The notes under the pieces were generated by a model. The model searched no databases. It was not told the DNA's origin and was given only the letters and a program-made list of their open reading frames with translations. The position numbers and the translations under genes were made by a program. A DNA stretch of 8,394 nt from NCBI GenBank assembly GCA_947178085.1, contig CAMWWS010000105.1, positions 1-8,394 of the forward strand. The letters are read 5' to 3'. Position 1 is the first letter of the stretch. Every line of letters begins with the position of its first letter. The stretch comes from an uncultured Lachnospiraceae bacterium. GTDB lineage: Bacteria > Bacillota_A > Clostridia > Lachnospirales > Lachnospiraceae. Below are positions 7,331 to 8,394 of the stretch, piece by piece.

Positions 7331-7358
7331 TTATACAAAAGCGTGAAAGAAATGGCAA
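7330..7358 (-). promoter_or_regulatory. sigma-A type promoter of the ABC-2/MoxR operon
   Basis: On the minus strand TTGCCA (7358-7353, 5 of 6 to consensus) is followed after exactly 17 bases by TATAAT (7335-7330, perfect). Transcription would begin near 7323, giving a leader of roughly 87 bases before the ATG at 7236. It lies in the only sizeable gap of the window and separates the exporter gene from the rest, so the six genes downstream are likely transcribed from here. Confidence 0.65.
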
Positions 7359-7378
7359 TGACATATTTCTTAAGAATA

Positions 7379-8394
7379 TTATGCATAGTTCTGTGCCTGT
7401 GCCTCGAACAGCCTGCGGTACAGGCTTCCTTCCTTCTTCATCAGTTCCTCATGTTCTGCAAAATCCGCTACCTGTCCTTCATCTATAACCAGAATTTTGT
7501 CGCAAAACACGCTGGAAGACATCCTGTGTGAAATATAAAATGCCGTTTTTCCTCCTGCAAGCTCATTGAAATTCTCATAGATTTCAGCCTCCGCCAATGG
7601 GTCAAGCGCACTGGTAGGCTCATCTAATATGATCATCGAAGCATCTTTATACAACGCTCTGGCGATAGCCACCTTCTGCTGCTGACCGCCGGACATCTCA
7701 GTACCTTTCTCGTCATATTCCTTGCCTAAAAGGGTATGAATTCCCTGCGGAAGCTCTTTCATTTTCTCTGAAAGCCCCACCTGTGAGATTAACCTCTCTA
7801 CAGTCCCGCTATCCTGACCTTGCGTCTGACAACTGATATTTTCTTCTATGCTGAAGGCAAACAGGCGGTAATCCTGAAATACCGCTGTCACCTGCCGCAT
7901 ATAGGATTGATAATCATATTCCATTATATCCCTGCCATTAACAAGAATCCTTCCGCTCTGGGGCTGATACAATCTGCACAACAGCTTAATCAGAGTCGTC
8001 TTGCCCGCACCGTTTAAGCCCACTACAGAGATTTTTTCTCCTTTTTTCACAGAAAAGCTGACCTGCTTAAGTACCTTTTTCTCACTGCCCGGATAGGTAA
8101 AATCCACATTTTCAAAAACGATGCTCTCCACCGGTCCGTGAAACTCCACTCCCTGCTGAACCTCCTGCTCATCAGGAAGCTCCATCAACTCCATAAACGG
8201 CTCCAGATAGCCAAGCAGCTGACCTAGCCGTATAACAGCCTGCCCGAAAGCAGTAATATTAGCAGAAAACTGCACCGCCGCATTGACATACATGGTAAAA
8301 GAACCCAGACTAGAACGTTTGCCAAACCAATCCGTAATCACACGCAAGCCTACATAACCATAGGAAACCGCCGCCTGCAGGTCATTGATAGCGC
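7379..8394 (-). CDS. ABC exporter (membrane domain plus ATPase), 5' end cut by window
   Basis: The last 337 residues of an ABC half-transporter; the frame stays open to the right edge (A-I-N-D-L-Q... ), so the true start is outside. The first 60 or so residues are the end of the membrane domain. The ATPase domain is complete, with motifs (fragment numbering) Walker A G-L-N-G-A-G-K-T-T (125-133), Q-loop F-Q-D-Y (Q173), signature M-S-G-G-Q (233-237, Met for the usual Leu), Walker B M-I-I-L-D-E-P (253-259) and H-loop H289. All catalytic residues are present. This type exports peptides, lipids or drugs as a dimer, often with a second half-transporter encoded next to it. A 142-base gap with its own promoter separates it from the downstream operon, so a shared function is not implied. 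No clear terminator follows its TAA. A TTG at 8347 is within the frame and is not a real start. Confidence 0.93.
   Translation of the reverse strand, partial: AINDLQAAVSYGYVGLRVITDWFGKRSSLGSFTMYVNAAVQFSANITAFGQAVIRLGQLLGYLEPFMELMELPDEQEVQQGVEFHGPVESIVFENVDFTYPGSEKKVLKQVSFSVKKGEKISVVGLNGAGKTTLIKLLCRLYQPQSGRILVNGRDIMEYDYQSYMRQVTAVFQDYRLFAFSIEENISCQTQGQDSGTVERLISQVGLSEKMKELPQGIHTLLGKEYDEKGTEMSGGQQQKVAIARALYKDASMIILDEPTSALDPLAEAEIYENFNELAGGKTAFYISHRMSSSVFCDKILVIDEGQVADFAEHEELMKKEGSLYRRLFEAQAQNYA

Noticed and set aside
7367..7376. Palindrome TTCTTAAGAA right after the exporter stop as a terminator
   Set aside because: AT-only stem except one pair, no loop and no T tract; too weak to call.
7409..7427. 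Inverted repeat GCCTG/CAGGC as a terminator of the exporter gene
   Set aside because: It lies inside the coding region before the stop, has only five base pairs, and no T run follows on the minus strand.
1..8394. Insertion sequences, CRISPR arrays, tRNA or rRNA genes
   Set aside because: No transposase motifs, no regularly spaced repeats, and no tRNA or rRNA-like segments; the window is almost fully coding on one strand.

Overview
The window looks like a low-to-mid GC Gram-positive anaerobe of the Clostridia, most likely Lachnospiraceae. The evidence is strong GGAGG-type ribosome binding sites, use of GTG and possibly TTG starts, protein sequence style (for example the VPDFFGVYDNL stretch in the ABC ATPase), and the gene order. 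This is an impression from the sequence; no search was run. All seven genes lie on the minus strand and are tightly packed, so the window reads from its right end to its left end.

In transcription order: (1) 8394-7379, the 3' part of a large ABC exporter half-transporter (membrane domain cut off by the window edge, ATPase domain complete). (2) 7378-7237, a 142-base gap with a very good sigma-A type promoter, a second overlapping promoter match, and a pair of 12-base direct repeats in the leader. (3) 7236-5230, a 668-residue exported membrane protein with a GATase1-like segment and two central membrane helices. (4) 5162-4236, an ABC-2 type ATPase. (5) 4239-3322, its six-helix permease, whose GTG start overlaps the ATPase stop. 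(6) 3301-1922, a membrane-anchored coiled-coil protein with a roughly 100-residue Gly/Gln/Asn/Ser-rich linker, resembling DUF4175 proteins. (7) 1884-916, a MoxR-family AAA+ ATPase. (8) 890-9, a DUF58 protein with a von Willebrand A-like MIDAS. The cluster almost certainly continues to the left of the window.

Genes 3 to 8 look like one operon driven by the promoter at 7330-7358: gaps are 67, -4, 20, 37 and about 25 bases, with no terminator between them. The products fall into two halves: an ABC-2 transporter with a large extracytoplasmic partner, and a MoxR/DUF58 pair of the kind thought to act as a chaperone or metal-dependent assembly machine for cell-envelope complexes. The linker-rich coiled-coil protein sits between them. 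The arrangement suggests an envelope-associated machine in which MoxR remodels a membrane complex and the ABC-2 unit supplies export or mechanical work. The substrate is not evident. The most notable aspects are this combination, the Gly-rich linker protein, and a non-canonical Q-loop in the ABC ATPase.
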